Shown one piece after another: positions 1-8,116 of a stretch of DNA of 26,265 bases. This DNA comes from CAIUPE01 sp046092445 (GTDB lineage Bacteria; Pseudomonadota; Alphaproteobacteria; Rhizobiales; Beijerinckiaceae), in NCBI GenBank assembly GCA_046092445.1, contig JBJTDR010000067.1:1-26265 (forward strand). Reading direction: 5' to 3'. The translations under genes and the position numbers were made by a program. Each line of letters begins with the position of its first letter. The stretch's first letter is position 1. The notes under the pieces are model-generated. The model had not been told where the DNA came from. It saw nothing but the letters and a program-made list of their open reading frames with translations, and did not search any database.

Positions 1-678
1 AAAGTCATCACCGAGCTATCAGCTTTCCTGAACACCGAACTCTCCGCCTTCTATTTCGATATCCGCAAAGACACGCTCTATTGCGATCCGCACACGAGCA
101 TGGCGCGCCGCTCGGCACTCACCTGCATCGAGGAAATCTTCCGTACAGTGACGCTGTGGCTCGCCCCGATCCTCGTCTTCACAGCCGAGGAATCATGGCT
201 CTCGCGCTATCCGGATGTCGAGTCGGTGCATCTCGAAACCTTCCCCGAGATTCCCGTGGCTTGGCAGGATGAAGCCCTCGCCGCGCGTTGGTCGACCATC
301 CGCAAAGTCCGCCGCGTAGTCACGGGAGCGTTGGAAATCGAACGCGCCCAAAAGCGCATCGGCTCCTCGCTTGAGGCAGCACCTCACGTCTACATCGCCG
401 ACAAGGATCTGGCCGATCTCGTCAGGAGCGTTGATTTCGCAGATATCTGCATCACCTCCGCCATCACCATCATCGATGGCGAGGCCCCTGCCGATGCGTT
501 CCGGCTCGACGACGTGCATGGCGTTGCCGTCGTCTCGGCGCGGGCGGAAGGCCGGAAATGCGCCCGGTCATGGCGCTACTCGACAGAAGTCGGCACCGAC
601 AAGGACTATCCCGATGTCACCCCGCGCGATGCAGCCGCCCTCCGCGAACGTGACGCACGCGCCGGAGCCGCTCATTGA
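1..678 (+). CDS. ileS: Isoleucyl-tRNA synthetase, C-terminal part (5' end outside window)
   Basis: The open frame runs from base 1 to the TGA at 676-678 (225 codons), so only the anticodon-binding and C-terminal part of this cytoplasmic class I aminoacyl-tRNA synthetase is present. It charges tRNA-Ile. The fragment carries the typical LSAFYFDIRKD and TLYCD stretch, followed by WLAPILVFTAEESW, all standard for IleS. The C-terminal zinc finger of bacterial IleS is degenerate here: the first pair is reduced to KCARSW and the second CxxC is replaced by TPRDA, a state I associate with rhizobial-type IleS. The stop codon overlaps the lspA start (TTGA), so the two are likely translationally coupled. 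Identification is firm. Confidence 0.96.
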   Translation, partial: KVITELSAFLNTELSAFYFDIRKDTLYCDPHTSMARRSALTCIEEIFRTVTLWLAPILVFTAEESWLSRYPDVESVHLETFPEIPVAWQDEALAARWSTIRKVRRVVTGALEIERAQKRIGSSLEAAPHVYIADKDLADLVRSVDFADICITSAITIIDGEAPADAFRLDDVHGVAVVSARAEGRKCARSWRYSTEVGTDKDYPDVTPRDAAALRERDARAGAAH

Positions 679-1190
679 GGAGCGCCCGGCTTACCGCGCT
701 GACCCTTGCCGCGCTGATCTTCGTTCTGGATCAGGCGAGCAAGCTCTACGTCCTCTATATTCTAGAACTGGAATATCGCGGCCCCCTGACGATCAATCCC
801 TATATTGATCTCATTCTGGTCTGGAACCGCGGTATTTCCTACGGGCTCTTCCAGCAACACGCCGATTGGGGGCGCTATGGCCTCGTTCTTCTCTCGATCG
901 GTGCTGCCATCGGCCTGACGATCTGGTTGTTCCGAACGCCCGTCAAAACAATTATGTTCGGTACGAGCCTGCTGATCGGCGGTGCACTCGGGAACGCGCT
1001 CGACAGACTCATTTACGGCGCGGTCGTCGATTTCATTCTCCTGCACTGGCAGGAATGGCAATGGTACGTTTTCAATGTCGCCGACACTGCAATTGTTGCA
1101 GGCGTCCTCTTGCTTCTTTACGATTCATTGTTACGTGAAAGCAGGAGAATGCGGTCTCAAGAAAACTTGCACACTACCGATGGCACCTGA
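675..1190 (+). CDS. lspA: Lipoprotein signal peptidase (signal peptidase II)
   Basis: Inner-membrane aspartyl protease that cleaves the signal peptide from prolipoproteins after lipid attachment. The 171-residue product has four hydrophobic segments and the two catalytic aspartates of the family, in GNALDR (D110) and FNVADT (D137); the conserved NRGISYGLF motif starts at N51. The likely start is TTG at 675, which overlaps the ileS stop by four bases. The reading frame gives a normal LspA N-terminus directly from that codon (Arg-Ser-Ala-Arg, then the first membrane segment), and no ATG lies near. It sits downstream of ileS, as in many proteobacteria. Confidence 0.95.
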   Translation: MRSARLTALTLAALIFVLDQASKLYVLYILELEYRGPLTINPYIDLILVWNRGISYGLFQQHADWGRYGLVLLSIGAAIGLTIWLFRTPVKTIMFGTSLLIGGALGNALDRLIYGAVVDFILLHWQEWQWYVFNVADTAIVAGVLLLLYDSLLRESRRMRSQENLHTTDGT

Positions 1191-1254
1191 TATCCTTGTC
1201 CAATTGGTTCAGGTTTTCCGTCCGGGGACACACGATAAACGAAGGCAGAACGCA

Positions 1255-1863
1255 ATGAACATTCGCTCTCGATTTGGCTTAACTCTTGTCCTTCTCGGTG
1301 GCGTCATCGCCACAAATAGTGATCAGGCCCGCGCGGAGGACGATATGTTCGGCTCGATCCTTGGAGCCATCGGCCTGACGAGCAATGCACCTGAAATCGA
1401 ATATCGGGAACGCTCGCCTCTGGTTGTCCCGCCCAAGATCAAACTGCCAAAGCCGAAGGATACCGCGTCGGCAAATTCGGCTGCATGGCCAATAGACCCG
1501 GATATTGAGCGCAAAAAGGCAGCTGAAGCAGAAGCAAATGCCCCCTGGGTCGACCCGGGCAAACGGCTATCCATTCAGGAGATCCGCGCAGGCCGCCGTC
1601 CCGGTGCTGGCATCGAAAGCGACTATAATCCGGTCGGAAACCGGAAAGATCCGAAACTAAGCATTGAGGAAATGACGCAAATCAACGCCTCGTTGAAGGC
1701 GTATAATGCGAGCAATCTGCAAGCCTCCGCATCAACCGAGCGTCAATGGCTTACAGACCCGCCAAATATATATCGCAAACCGGCCACGATCACCCCGGAG
1801 ATCGAGGCGCAGGCCATTGCTGCAGGTGCCAAAACGGATAAGCCTTGGTACCAATTCTGGTGA
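1255..1863 (+). CDS. Small exported protein of the ileS-lspA-M16 locus, function unknown
   Basis: A 202-residue protein with an N-terminal signal peptide (basic MNIRSR, hydrophobic core, cleavage likely after ARA at residue 27). The mature part is proline- and charge-rich, with the segment YRERSPLVVPP near residues 55-65 and a short C-terminal WYQFW. Rhizobial genomes carry a similar exported protein with an ERAPLVVPP-like motif between lspA and the M16 peptidases; I know no proven function. There is no lipobox cysteine, so it is probably periplasmic and not a lipoprotein. ATG 1255 was chosen because a GAAGG ribosome site lies at 1241-1245 and it gives a clean signal peptide; the frame stays open further upstream, overlapping lspA. 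Confidence 0.8.
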   Translation: MNIRSRFGLTLVLLGGVIATNSDQARAEDDMFGSILGAIGLTSNAPEIEYRERSPLVVPPKIKLPKPKDTASANSAAWPIDPDIERKKAAEAEANAPWVDPGKRLSIQEIRAGRRPGAGIESDYNPVGNRKDPKLSIEEMTQINASLKAYNASNLQASASTERQWLTDPPNIYRKPATITPEIEAQAIAAGAKTDKPWYQFW

Positions 1864-1980
1864 CCTGATCGTTCTGTTAGGCATTTCGGGTCGGGCGGAC
1901 ACACCATGACCCCGCCGCTGTTGCATTACATCATTTTTTGACCCCCCGCGCATCCAGACGCCCAGCACCGGATCACACTC

Positions 1981-3279
1981 ATGTCACCTTCCGCTTCCCC
2001 GTCACCGGGCATTGGTATTTCGACCGTCACTCTGCACAACGGTCTTCAGATCGTTGTAATCCCCGATCATCGTACACCTGTCGTGACCCACATGATATGG
2101 TACCGGAACGGCTCAGCTGATGATCCCGTCGGCAAATCCGGTATCGCGCATTTTCTCGAACATTTGATGTTCAAAGGCACCGAGAAACACTCCCAGGGTG
2201 AATTCTCCGATGTTGTCACCGCTTTGGGCGGTCAGGAAAATGCCTTCACCTCCGTCGATTACACGGCCTATTTCCAGCGCATCGCCCGCGAGCATCTCAA
2301 GACCATGATGGAATTTGAGTCCGATCGCATGACCGGCCTCGTTCTGACCGACGAGATTGTGAACCCGGAGCGCGACGTCGTGATCGAGGAGCGGCGTATG
2401 CGCACGGATACCGACCCCGGCGCCCAGCTCGGAGAAGCCGTCTCAAAAGCGCTCTTCACCCACCACCCCTATGGTACGCCCATTATCGGCTGGATGCACG
2501 AGATCGTGACCCTCAACCGCGAGGACGCGCTCTCATATTATCGGCGTTTTTACACGCCCGAAAATGCAATTCTCATTGTCGCAGGTGACGTCACAGAGGA
2601 CGAGGTCGTCCGCCTCGCCGAGGCGACCTATGGCCGGATTCCGAGCCGGGGCGAAGCGCCAAAGCGCGTTCGCCCGCAGGAGCCCGAACCACGCGCCTCG
2701 CGCCAAGTCTCCCTCGCCGACCCGAAAGTCGAACAACCCTCGCTCCAGCGCTGCTATCTCGTGCCGAGCTACACCACCGGAAAACCCGGCGAGGCGGAAG
2801 CTCTGGATGTCCTCGTCCAGATCCTCAGCGCACAAGGCACCGGGCGTCTCCATCGCGATCTTGTTATGGAACAACATTGCGCGGTCGCCGCTGGTGCGTG
2901 GTATCAGAGCACCGCAGTCGACCAGTCGCGCCTGTTGCTCTATGCGATCCCGCATCCCGGCGTTTCGCTTGATACGCTCGAAAAAGCACTCGACGGTGTC
3001 ATCTATGACGTGATCGCAAACGGGATCGAATCCAAGGAACTGGCCCGCGCCAAGACCCGTCTCATCGCCGATACGATTTACGCGCAAGACAGCCAGGCCT
3101 CGCTCGCCCGCATGTATGGCGCATCGCTGGCGACTGGGTCGACCGTCGATGACGTGAAGTCGTGGCCCGAAGCCATCGATGCCGTCTCGGCACAGTCTGT
3201 CCAGGCAGCAGCCAAGGCATGGCTGGAACGTCGCCGCGCCGTCACCGGATACCTGCTCAAGGAAGAGATAGCGGCATGA
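1981..3279 (+). CDS. M16 family zinc metallopeptidase (catalytic subunit)
   Basis: Processing-peptidase/PqqL-like zinc peptidase of 432 residues. The inverted zinc motif HFLEH is at residues 57-61 (H57 and H61 ligands, E60 the base), with the third ligand in VIEERRMR at E136/E137. Both M16 halves are recognisable: the N-terminal catalytic domain and the C-terminal inactive domain with YATL-like partner sequence. No signal peptide is visible from the ATG at 1981, so location is unsettled. The ribosome site in front is weak (GGA at 1972-1974). It overlaps the next gene by ATGA at 3276-3279 and probably works with that product as a heterodimer. Confidence 0.93.
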   Translation: MSPSASPSPGIGISTVTLHNGLQIVVIPDHRTPVVTHMIWYRNGSADDPVGKSGIAHFLEHLMFKGTEKHSQGEFSDVVTALGGQENAFTSVDYTAYFQRIAREHLKTMMEFESDRMTGLVLTDEIVNPERDVVIEERRMRTDTDPGAQLGEAVSKALFTHHPYGTPIIGWMHEIVTLNREDALSYYRRFYTPENAILIVAGDVTEDEVVRLAEATYGRIPSRGEAPKRVRPQEPEPRASRQVSLADPKVEQPSLQRCYLVPSYTTGKPGEAEALDVLVQILSAQGTGRLHRDLVMEQHCAVAAGAWYQSTAVDQSRLLLYAIPHPGVSLDTLEKALDGVIYDVIANGIESKELARAKTRLIADTIYAQDSQASLARMYGASLATGSTVDDVKSWPEAIDAVSAQSVQAAAKAWLERRRAVTGYLLKEEIAA

Positions 3280-4565
3280 ACGATCTCGCCCGCAAAACCT
3301 CGCTTGCCTCGCGCATTCGAAACGTCCGTTCCCCAGGCGGGATCGAAGCATGGCTCATCGAAGATTATACCGTGCCCCTGATCTCGCTCGAATGCGCCTT
3401 TCTCGGAGGTGCCGCACAGGACCCGGCCGGCAAAGCCGGCGTCGCCAGCATGCTGGCTGGCCTGCTTGATGAAGGCGCAGGGCCTTACGACTCGACAGCG
3501 TTTCATGAACGTCTTGACGATTTTGCGATTGAGGTCAGTTTCGGCGCCGATCGTGATGGTTTCAGCGGTCATTTACGCACATTGATCCGCCACAAGGCTG
3601 AAGCCTTCGACATGCTCAAACTCGCGCTGAACGAGCCGCGTTTCGACGAGGAGCCTCTCGAGCGCGTCCGCGCGCAACTTGTCGCTTCCGTGCTTCAAGA
3701 AGCGAACGATCCAGATGCCATGGCCAATCGCGCCTGGTTTACAACCGCTTTTCCGGACCATCCCTATGCCAACCCGAACCGCGGATCGCTTGAAACGCTG
3801 GCCGCCATCACGCGCGGCGACCTGATCGACTACAAGGCCCGTATTCTTGCCCGTGACACGTTGAAAATTGCAGTTGTCGGCGCCATTGATGCCGCGAGCC
3901 TGTCAATCGAGCTTGACAAGGTCTTCGGACCACTGCCGAAGCAATCCCGCCGGGTTGCCATTCCACGTGTCACACCTCAAGGCATCGGCACACGAAAGAT
4001 CATCGATCTTGATATCCCGCAAAGCTCCGTCCGCTTTGGTGCCGCCGGTATCGGCAATGATGACCCCGATTGGCATGTCGCTGTTGTCCTCAACCAAATT
4101 CTCGGCGGTGGCGTCTTTTCGTCGCGACTTTTCCGTGAAGTCCGCGAAAAGCGCGGCTTGGCATATTCGGTTTCATCATCCATCGCGCCCTTCGACTTCG
4201 CGCCTCTGCACATGGGCGGGACATCGACCAAGAACGAGCGCGTCGCTGAATCCCTCTCGATCATCGAGGCCGAGATCACGTCTCTCGCCAAAGACGGCCC
4301 TTTTGATGAAGAACTTGATGTCGCAAAAAAATACCTGACCGGATCCTATCTTCTCCGCTTCGACACATCTCAAAAGCTGGCGAGCCAACTCGTACAGATT
4401 CAGATCGATCAGTTCGGGCAGGACTATATGGATCGCCGCAACGGCCTGATCGCCTCGGTGACCCGGGAAGACGCCGCCCGCGTCGCCAAGCGCCTTTATG
4501 GCGAAGGCAAGTTGCTCGTCACCATTGTCGGTCGCCCGGTCGGAATTGACGCTGTCAAAGGGTAA
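3276..4565 (+). CDS. M16 family peptidase-like protein lacking the zinc motif (partner subunit)
   Basis: A 429-residue M16-fold protein. At the position of the HxxEH motif it reads VASMLAGLLDEG, so the zinc and catalytic residues are missing. It does carry the substrate-binding R/Y region in the C-terminal domain (SSRLFREVREKRGLAYS, about residues 284-300), typical of the non-catalytic partner of two-subunit M16 proteases such as those related to mitochondrial processing peptidase. The start ATG at 3276 overlaps the stop of the upstream M16 gene, which points to coupled, near-equimolar translation. The role as a partner is an inference from family knowledge and arrangement. Confidence 0.92.
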   Translation: MNDLARKTSLASRIRNVRSPGGIEAWLIEDYTVPLISLECAFLGGAAQDPAGKAGVASMLAGLLDEGAGPYDSTAFHERLDDFAIEVSFGADRDGFSGHLRTLIRHKAEAFDMLKLALNEPRFDEEPLERVRAQLVASVLQEANDPDAMANRAWFTTAFPDHPYANPNRGSLETLAAITRGDLIDYKARILARDTLKIAVVGAIDAASLSIELDKVFGPLPKQSRRVAIPRVTPQGIGTRKIIDLDIPQSSVRFGAAGIGNDDPDWHVAVVLNQILGGGVFSSRLFREVREKRGLAYSVSSSIAPFDFAPLHMGGTSTKNERVAESLSIIEAEITSLAKDGPFDEELDVAKKYLTGSYLLRFDTSQKLASQLVQIQIDQFGQDYMDRRNGLIASVTREDAARVAKRLYGEGKLLVTIVGRPVGIDAVKG

Positions 4566-4566
4566 T

Positions 4567-4614
4567 GCCGATCTGCGAATTCGGCTTGCCTGACAGGATG
4601 GGTGCCCTATCCTG
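4567..4614 (+). other. Two tandem hairpins between the M16 pair and pgi
   Basis: Directly behind the M16 stop lie GCCGA (4567-4571) pairing with TCGGC (4581-4585), and CAGGATGGG (4594-4602) pairing with CCC-T-ATCCTG (4605-4614) around a tiny loop. No T-run follows, so these are not convincing intrinsic terminators; they may trim or stabilise mRNA. The pgi ribosome site GGGAGGGG follows at 4628-4635. Confidence 0.35.
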
Positions 4615-4642
4615 ATCCAGATGAGTCGGGAGGGGCGTAACG

Positions 4643-5968
4643 ATGAATTTCAGCCATTCAGTCGAGCAAGCGCTTGCAGAAAATATCGGCACGGGCGGCA
4701 TCTCCGCCAGCGCCTACAAGACCGCACTCGCCGACATTGAACCCGCCCTCGTGCGTCTGAGGGGAGAAGCATCCGATGCCTCTCTCGCGTTGCTCGGATT
4801 GCCGCACCAAACCGTCGATATCGCAGGCATTGAAGAGATTGCCCTCAAAATCAAGTTGAGCGGCGCAACCGATGTGGTCATCCTCGGCACTGGCGGGTCA
4901 AGCCTTGGTGGACAAGCGCTTGCTCAACTTGCTTGGCATGCCGTCTCCGGTGTTTCCGCTTTCAACGCCGCCCCGCGACTCCATTTCATTGATAATCTCG
5001 ATCCCGTAACCTTCGACGAATTGCTGAAACGGCTCCCGCTTCCGACCACATATTTCACCGCGATTTCGAAATCGGGAAGCACCGGTGAAACGCTGATGCA
5101 AACAATGGCGGCCCTTCAAGCGGTCCGCGACGCGGGCTTGGAAAGCCAAATCAGCACCCATTTCTTCGGCATCTCCGAGACGCTCCGCCCCGGCAAAACA
5201 AACGCCCTGCGCGGTCTGCTGGAGCCTTTCAACGTCCAGTTTCTCCCGCATGATCCCGGTGTCGGCGGGCGCTTTTCCGTTCTCACCAATGTCGGGCTTC
5301 TTCCGGCTGCCTTGATGGGCCTCGATATCGGGGCAATCCGGGCAGGCGCCGCCGATCTTCTTCAAACCGTTTTAAAGGCGAATGACAATCCCATAGCTCC
5401 CGTGATCGGTGCAGCCCTCAACCTCGCCGCCATGCGCGAGGGGAAAAACATCTCCGTTATGATGGCCTATGGCGACCGGTTCGAGCGGTTAACCCGCTGG
5501 TGGGTCCAGCTCTGGGCAGAATCAATCGGCAAGGATGGCAAAGGCTCACAACCTGTCGGCGCGCTTGGCCCCGTTGACCAGCACTCCCAGCAACAGCTTT
5601 ATCTCGCAGGGCCCTCCGACCGGCTTTTCACGATCATCACGCAAGACAGTCAGGGGATAGGCCCGAAAATTGCGCAGGATCTTGCCAAGCAATGCGGTGA
5701 AGCAGTTTTTGCAGGGCGCACCATGGGCGATCTTGTCGCCGCTCAGGGCCTCGCAATGATTGACACCTTCGTCCGCAATGGCCGTCCTGTGCGCCATATC
5801 CATCTTGAAAGGCTTGGCGAGCGCAGTCTCGGCTCGTTGCTGATGCATTTCATGCTTGAAGCCATTCTCACCGGCTATGCACTCAGAGTTGACCCCTTCG
5901 ATCAACCCGCTGTCGAAGAAGCCAAAATACTGGCAAAGGCCTATCTCGCCGCGGGCAAGGGCGCATGA
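4643..5968 (+). CDS. pgi: Glucose-6-phosphate isomerase
   Basis: Cytosolic enzyme that interconverts glucose-6-phosphate and fructose-6-phosphate. The 441-residue protein belongs to the shorter bacterial form (E. coli Pgi is about 550). SIS-domain phosphate-binding motifs are visible: LGTGGSSLGGQ at 81-91 and SKSGSTGET at 142-150. Further family signatures are GVGGRFS at 206-212 and WAESIGKDGKGS with the likely catalytic glutamate near residue 294, followed by GPVDQHSQ. A strong ribosome site (GGGAGGGG) precedes the ATG. The stop overlaps the mutL start (ATGA), an unusual pairing of a glycolytic gene with mismatch repair in one transcript. Confidence 0.96.
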   Translation: MNFSHSVEQALAENIGTGGISASAYKTALADIEPALVRLRGEASDASLALLGLPHQTVDIAGIEEIALKIKLSGATDVVILGTGGSSLGGQALAQLAWHAVSGVSAFNAAPRLHFIDNLDPVTFDELLKRLPLPTTYFTAISKSGSTGETLMQTMAALQAVRDAGLESQISTHFFGISETLRPGKTNALRGLLEPFNVQFLPHDPGVGGRFSVLTNVGLLPAALMGLDIGAIRAGAADLLQTVLKANDNPIAPVIGAALNLAAMREGKNISVMMAYGDRFERLTRWWVQLWAESIGKDGKGSQPVGALGPVDQHSQQQLYLAGPSDRLFTIITQDSQGIGPKIAQDLAKQCGEAVFAGRTMGDLVAAQGLAMIDTFVRNGRPVRHIHLERLGERSLGSLLMHFMLEAILTGYALRVDPFDQPAVEEAKILAKAYLAAGKGA

Positions 5969-7770
5969 GTGTTCGCCGGCTTGATCCCGTTCTAATTGAC
6001 AGGATTGCTGCCGGCGAGGTCGTGGAACGCCCGGCCTCGGCCGTCAAGGAGCTTGTCGAGAACGCCATTGATGCCGGCGCATCCCGCATCGACATCACCA
6101 TCGCCAATGGCGGCCGTCGGCTGATCCGCGTCACGGATGACGGCGCGGGCATGACCGATGCCGATCTCGAACTCGCGGTCGAGCGCCATGCCACTTCCAA
6201 ACTTCCCGACGGCAATCTCTTCGCCATCGCAACCCTTGGCTTTCGCGGCGAGGCGCTACCCTCGATTGGTGCCGTCTCCCGCCTCATGATCAACACCCGC
6301 GCAAAAGGAACATCACACGGCACCTCCATTCTTGTCGATGCCGGCCTGAAACATCCGACCCGCCCTGCAGCGATCGAGCGCGGAACGCGGGTCGAGGTCA
6401 CCGACCTCTTCTTCGCAACCCCCGCCCGCCTCAAATTTCTCAAGGCCGATCGCACAGAGGCGCAATCCATCGCCGATATGCTGAAGCGGATCGCCATGGC
6501 GCATCCCGCCATCGCCATCACACTTGAGAGCGATAGTGGCGCGGGCCTCTCACTGCCCGCAAGCATGGCAGATGACCCGCAAAGTGCCCTTGGTGAACGT
6601 ATCGGGCAGATTCTCGGACCGGATTTCATCCCGAATGCAGTCCCGCTCGATCATACCCGCAATGACGCGCGCCTTACCGGATTTGCCGGACTTGGCACCT
6701 ATCACCGCCCGACAGCAAACGGAATCCATCTGTTCGTCAATGGCCGCCCCGTGCGTGACAAGGTCCTGCTCGGCGCCGTCAAAGCCGCCTATACCGATCT
6801 CGTCCCCTCGGGACGCAATCCGGTCGTTGCCTTGTTCATCGAGAGCCTGCCAGAGGACGTCGACGTCAATGTCCACCCCGCGAAAAGCGAGGTCCGGTTT
6901 CGGGATGCGGGCAACATTAGAAGCCTGATCATTTCCGGCATCGACGCTGCACTGGAAAGCGCCGGACATCGCGCATCGGCAACAGTCGGCACGCGCACAT
7001 TGGCTTCGTTCAGAACGTCATATCGGAGCCATGCGCCCGGTAATTGGGATTGGCGTGCGTCCCATGCCGCCCCGCAAAACACGGGCTTTGCCGAAGAACC
7101 GCAATCGATTTTCAATGCGCTCGCCCCTCAAATTGCCCATGCTCCCGTTCCTGATGATAGCCAGGCGCAGGATACCGCCCCCCTCGCGGATTTTCCGCTC
7201 GGCGCGGCCCGTGCCCAATTGCATGACACCTATGTGCTCGCACAAACACGTGACGGTCTGGTGATTGTCGATCAGCACGCCGCCCATGAGCGCCTCGTCT
7301 ATGAGCGCCTCAAGCGCGAACGCGCCACGCGGAGTGTCTCGCGCCAATTGCAACTGATCCCGATCATCGTTGAAATGGACCAGACAGACGCCGAAAGGCT
7401 GGCAGATCGTGCCGCAATTCTCGAAGAACTCGGGCTTGTCCTCGAACCCTTCGGCACCGGTGCGGTCGCAATCTCGGAAATCCCCGCAGCACTCAACGAC
7501 GGCAACATCCCGGCACTAGTGCGCGATCTCGCCGATAGTCTTGAGGAATGGGGCTCGGCCCTTGCGCTCGAAGATCGGCTCGACCACGTCCTCGCAACAT
7601 TCGCCTGCCATCACTCCGTCCGCGCCGGCCGACGCCTAAGGCCCGAGGAAATGAATGCCCTCCTGCGTGAAATGGAAGCAACGCCCTTTTCCGGCCAATG
7701 CAACCACGGCCGACCGACCTATGTCGAACTCAAACTCGGCGATATCGAACGGCTGTTCGGGCGGAAATAG
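5965..7770 (+). CDS. mutL: DNA mismatch repair protein MutL
   Basis: The 601-residue protein couples MutS mismatch recognition to strand removal. The N-terminal GHKL ATPase is complete: KELVENAIDAGA (E29, N33), DDGAGM at 58-63, GFRGEA at 92-97, then the RGTRVEV motif. The C-terminal domain has the endonuclease motif DQHAAHERLVYE (436-447), ACHHSVRAG, and CNHGRP at 579-584 (the usual form is CPHGRP). MutL here is thus predicted to nick DNA itself, as expected in bacteria without MutH. The linker at about residues 330-415 is proline/alanine-rich and variable. ATG 5965 overlaps the pgi stop. Confidence 0.97.
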   Translation: MSVRRLDPVLIDRIAAGEVVERPASAVKELVENAIDAGASRIDITIANGGRRLIRVTDDGAGMTDADLELAVERHATSKLPDGNLFAIATLGFRGEALPSIGAVSRLMINTRAKGTSHGTSILVDAGLKHPTRPAAIERGTRVEVTDLFFATPARLKFLKADRTEAQSIADMLKRIAMAHPAIAITLESDSGAGLSLPASMADDPQSALGERIGQILGPDFIPNAVPLDHTRNDARLTGFAGLGTYHRPTANGIHLFVNGRPVRDKVLLGAVKAAYTDLVPSGRNPVVALFIESLPEDVDVNVHPAKSEVRFRDAGNIRSLIISGIDAALESAGHRASATVGTRTLASFRTSYRSHAPGNWDWRASHAAPQNTGFAEEPQSIFNALAPQIAHAPVPDDSQAQDTAPLADFPLGAARAQLHDTYVLAQTRDGLVIVDQHAAHERLVYERLKRERATRSVSRQLQLIPIIVEMDQTDAERLADRAAILEELGLVLEPFGTGAVAISEIPAALNDGNIPALVRDLADSLEEWGSALALEDRLDHVLATFACHHSVRAGRRLRPEEMNALLREMEATPFSGQCNHGRPTYVELKLGDIERLFGRK

Positions 7771-7812
7771 GCCGATAAACTCCCATAAACATGATCCTGC
7801 GTGTCATAAATA

Positions 7813-7830
7813 CCTGTCCTGAAAGACAGG
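7813..7830. other. Perfect inverted repeat downstream of mutL
   Basis: CCTGTC at 7813-7818 and GACAGG at 7825-7830 form a six-base stem with a six-base loop, 43 bases past the mutL stop. There is no T-run after it on either strand, so it is a weak terminator at best. It could also be part of the control region of the broken antitoxin gene that follows. Confidence 0.35.
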
Positions 7831-7859
7831 TTGCAATCGCTACTTTCCGGACCTACATT
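7831..7859 (+). promoter_or_regulatory. Candidate promoter of the antitoxin remnant
   Basis: TTGCAA (7831-7836) and TACATT (7854-7859) are separated by exactly 17 bases and lie 20 bases before the ATG at 7879. The -10 element falls inside the palindrome at 7851-7865, the usual layout for autorepressed toxin-antitoxin operons. The match to the consensus is fair, not perfect. Confidence 0.5.
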
Positions 7860-7865
7860 GTAGGT
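7851..7865. promoter_or_regulatory. Palindromic operator candidate of the antitoxin remnant
   Basis: ACCTAC-ATT-GTAGGT is a perfect 6+6 inverted repeat that covers the -10 element of the promoter at 7831-7859. MazE/AbrB-type antitoxins bind palindromes in their own promoters, so this is a likely autoregulatory site. The assignment rests on position and symmetry only. Confidence 0.5.
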
Positions 7866-7878
7866 ATGGAGTATTTCA

Positions 7879-8107
7879 ATGCGCGTTGATCTCATCAAAA
7901 TTGGCAATTCAAAAGGCGTGCGGCTTCGTCGATTCCGTTGAGATCGAAGTTCGTGGGCAGCAACTCATTCTTTCGCCAAGCTCGTCTCCGCGTGCGGGCT
8001 GGGCCGAAGCGCTCGGAAATGAAAGCGATCCCGAAGAATGGAGCGAATGGCAAAATGTCGGCGCACCTGAAAAAGAAGACTGGGATTGGCCGGAAGCACG
8101 CATCTAG
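7879..8107 (+). pseudogene. MazE/AbrB-family antitoxin, broken by an internal deletion and frameshift
   Basis: The ATG at 7879 opens with MRVDLIKIGNSKGVRL, the standard SpoVT/AbrB start of MazE-like antitoxins, but hits a TGA at 7939-7941. The rest of the protein continues in another frame (CGFVDSVEIEVRGQQL, then PRAGWAEAL and an acidic tail EKEDWDW to the stop at 8105-8107). The expected RIPKPLIEQ-type segment between the two parts is missing, and a short TGCGG repeat at the joint fits a deletion of roughly 29 bases plus a frame change. The full-length antitoxin would have been a dimeric DNA-binding protein that also neutralises a MazF-type RNase toxin. No toxin gene follows; the deacetylase gene begins its 3' end at 8117. 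A second start in the second frame (TTG 7886) is possible but would lack the DNA-binding residues. Confidence 0.75.
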
Positions 8108-8116
8108 TCGACATGT

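Noticed and set aside
1889..1936. Possible terminator (GGCGG/CCGCC stem and a later T6 run) before the M16 gene
   Set aside because: The stem is short and the T-run is about 15 bases away, so it does not fit an intrinsic terminator.
2533..3351. Minus-strand open frame of 272 codons
   Set aside because: Antisense shadow of the catalytic M16 gene; the product matches no family and is rich in Arg and Cys.
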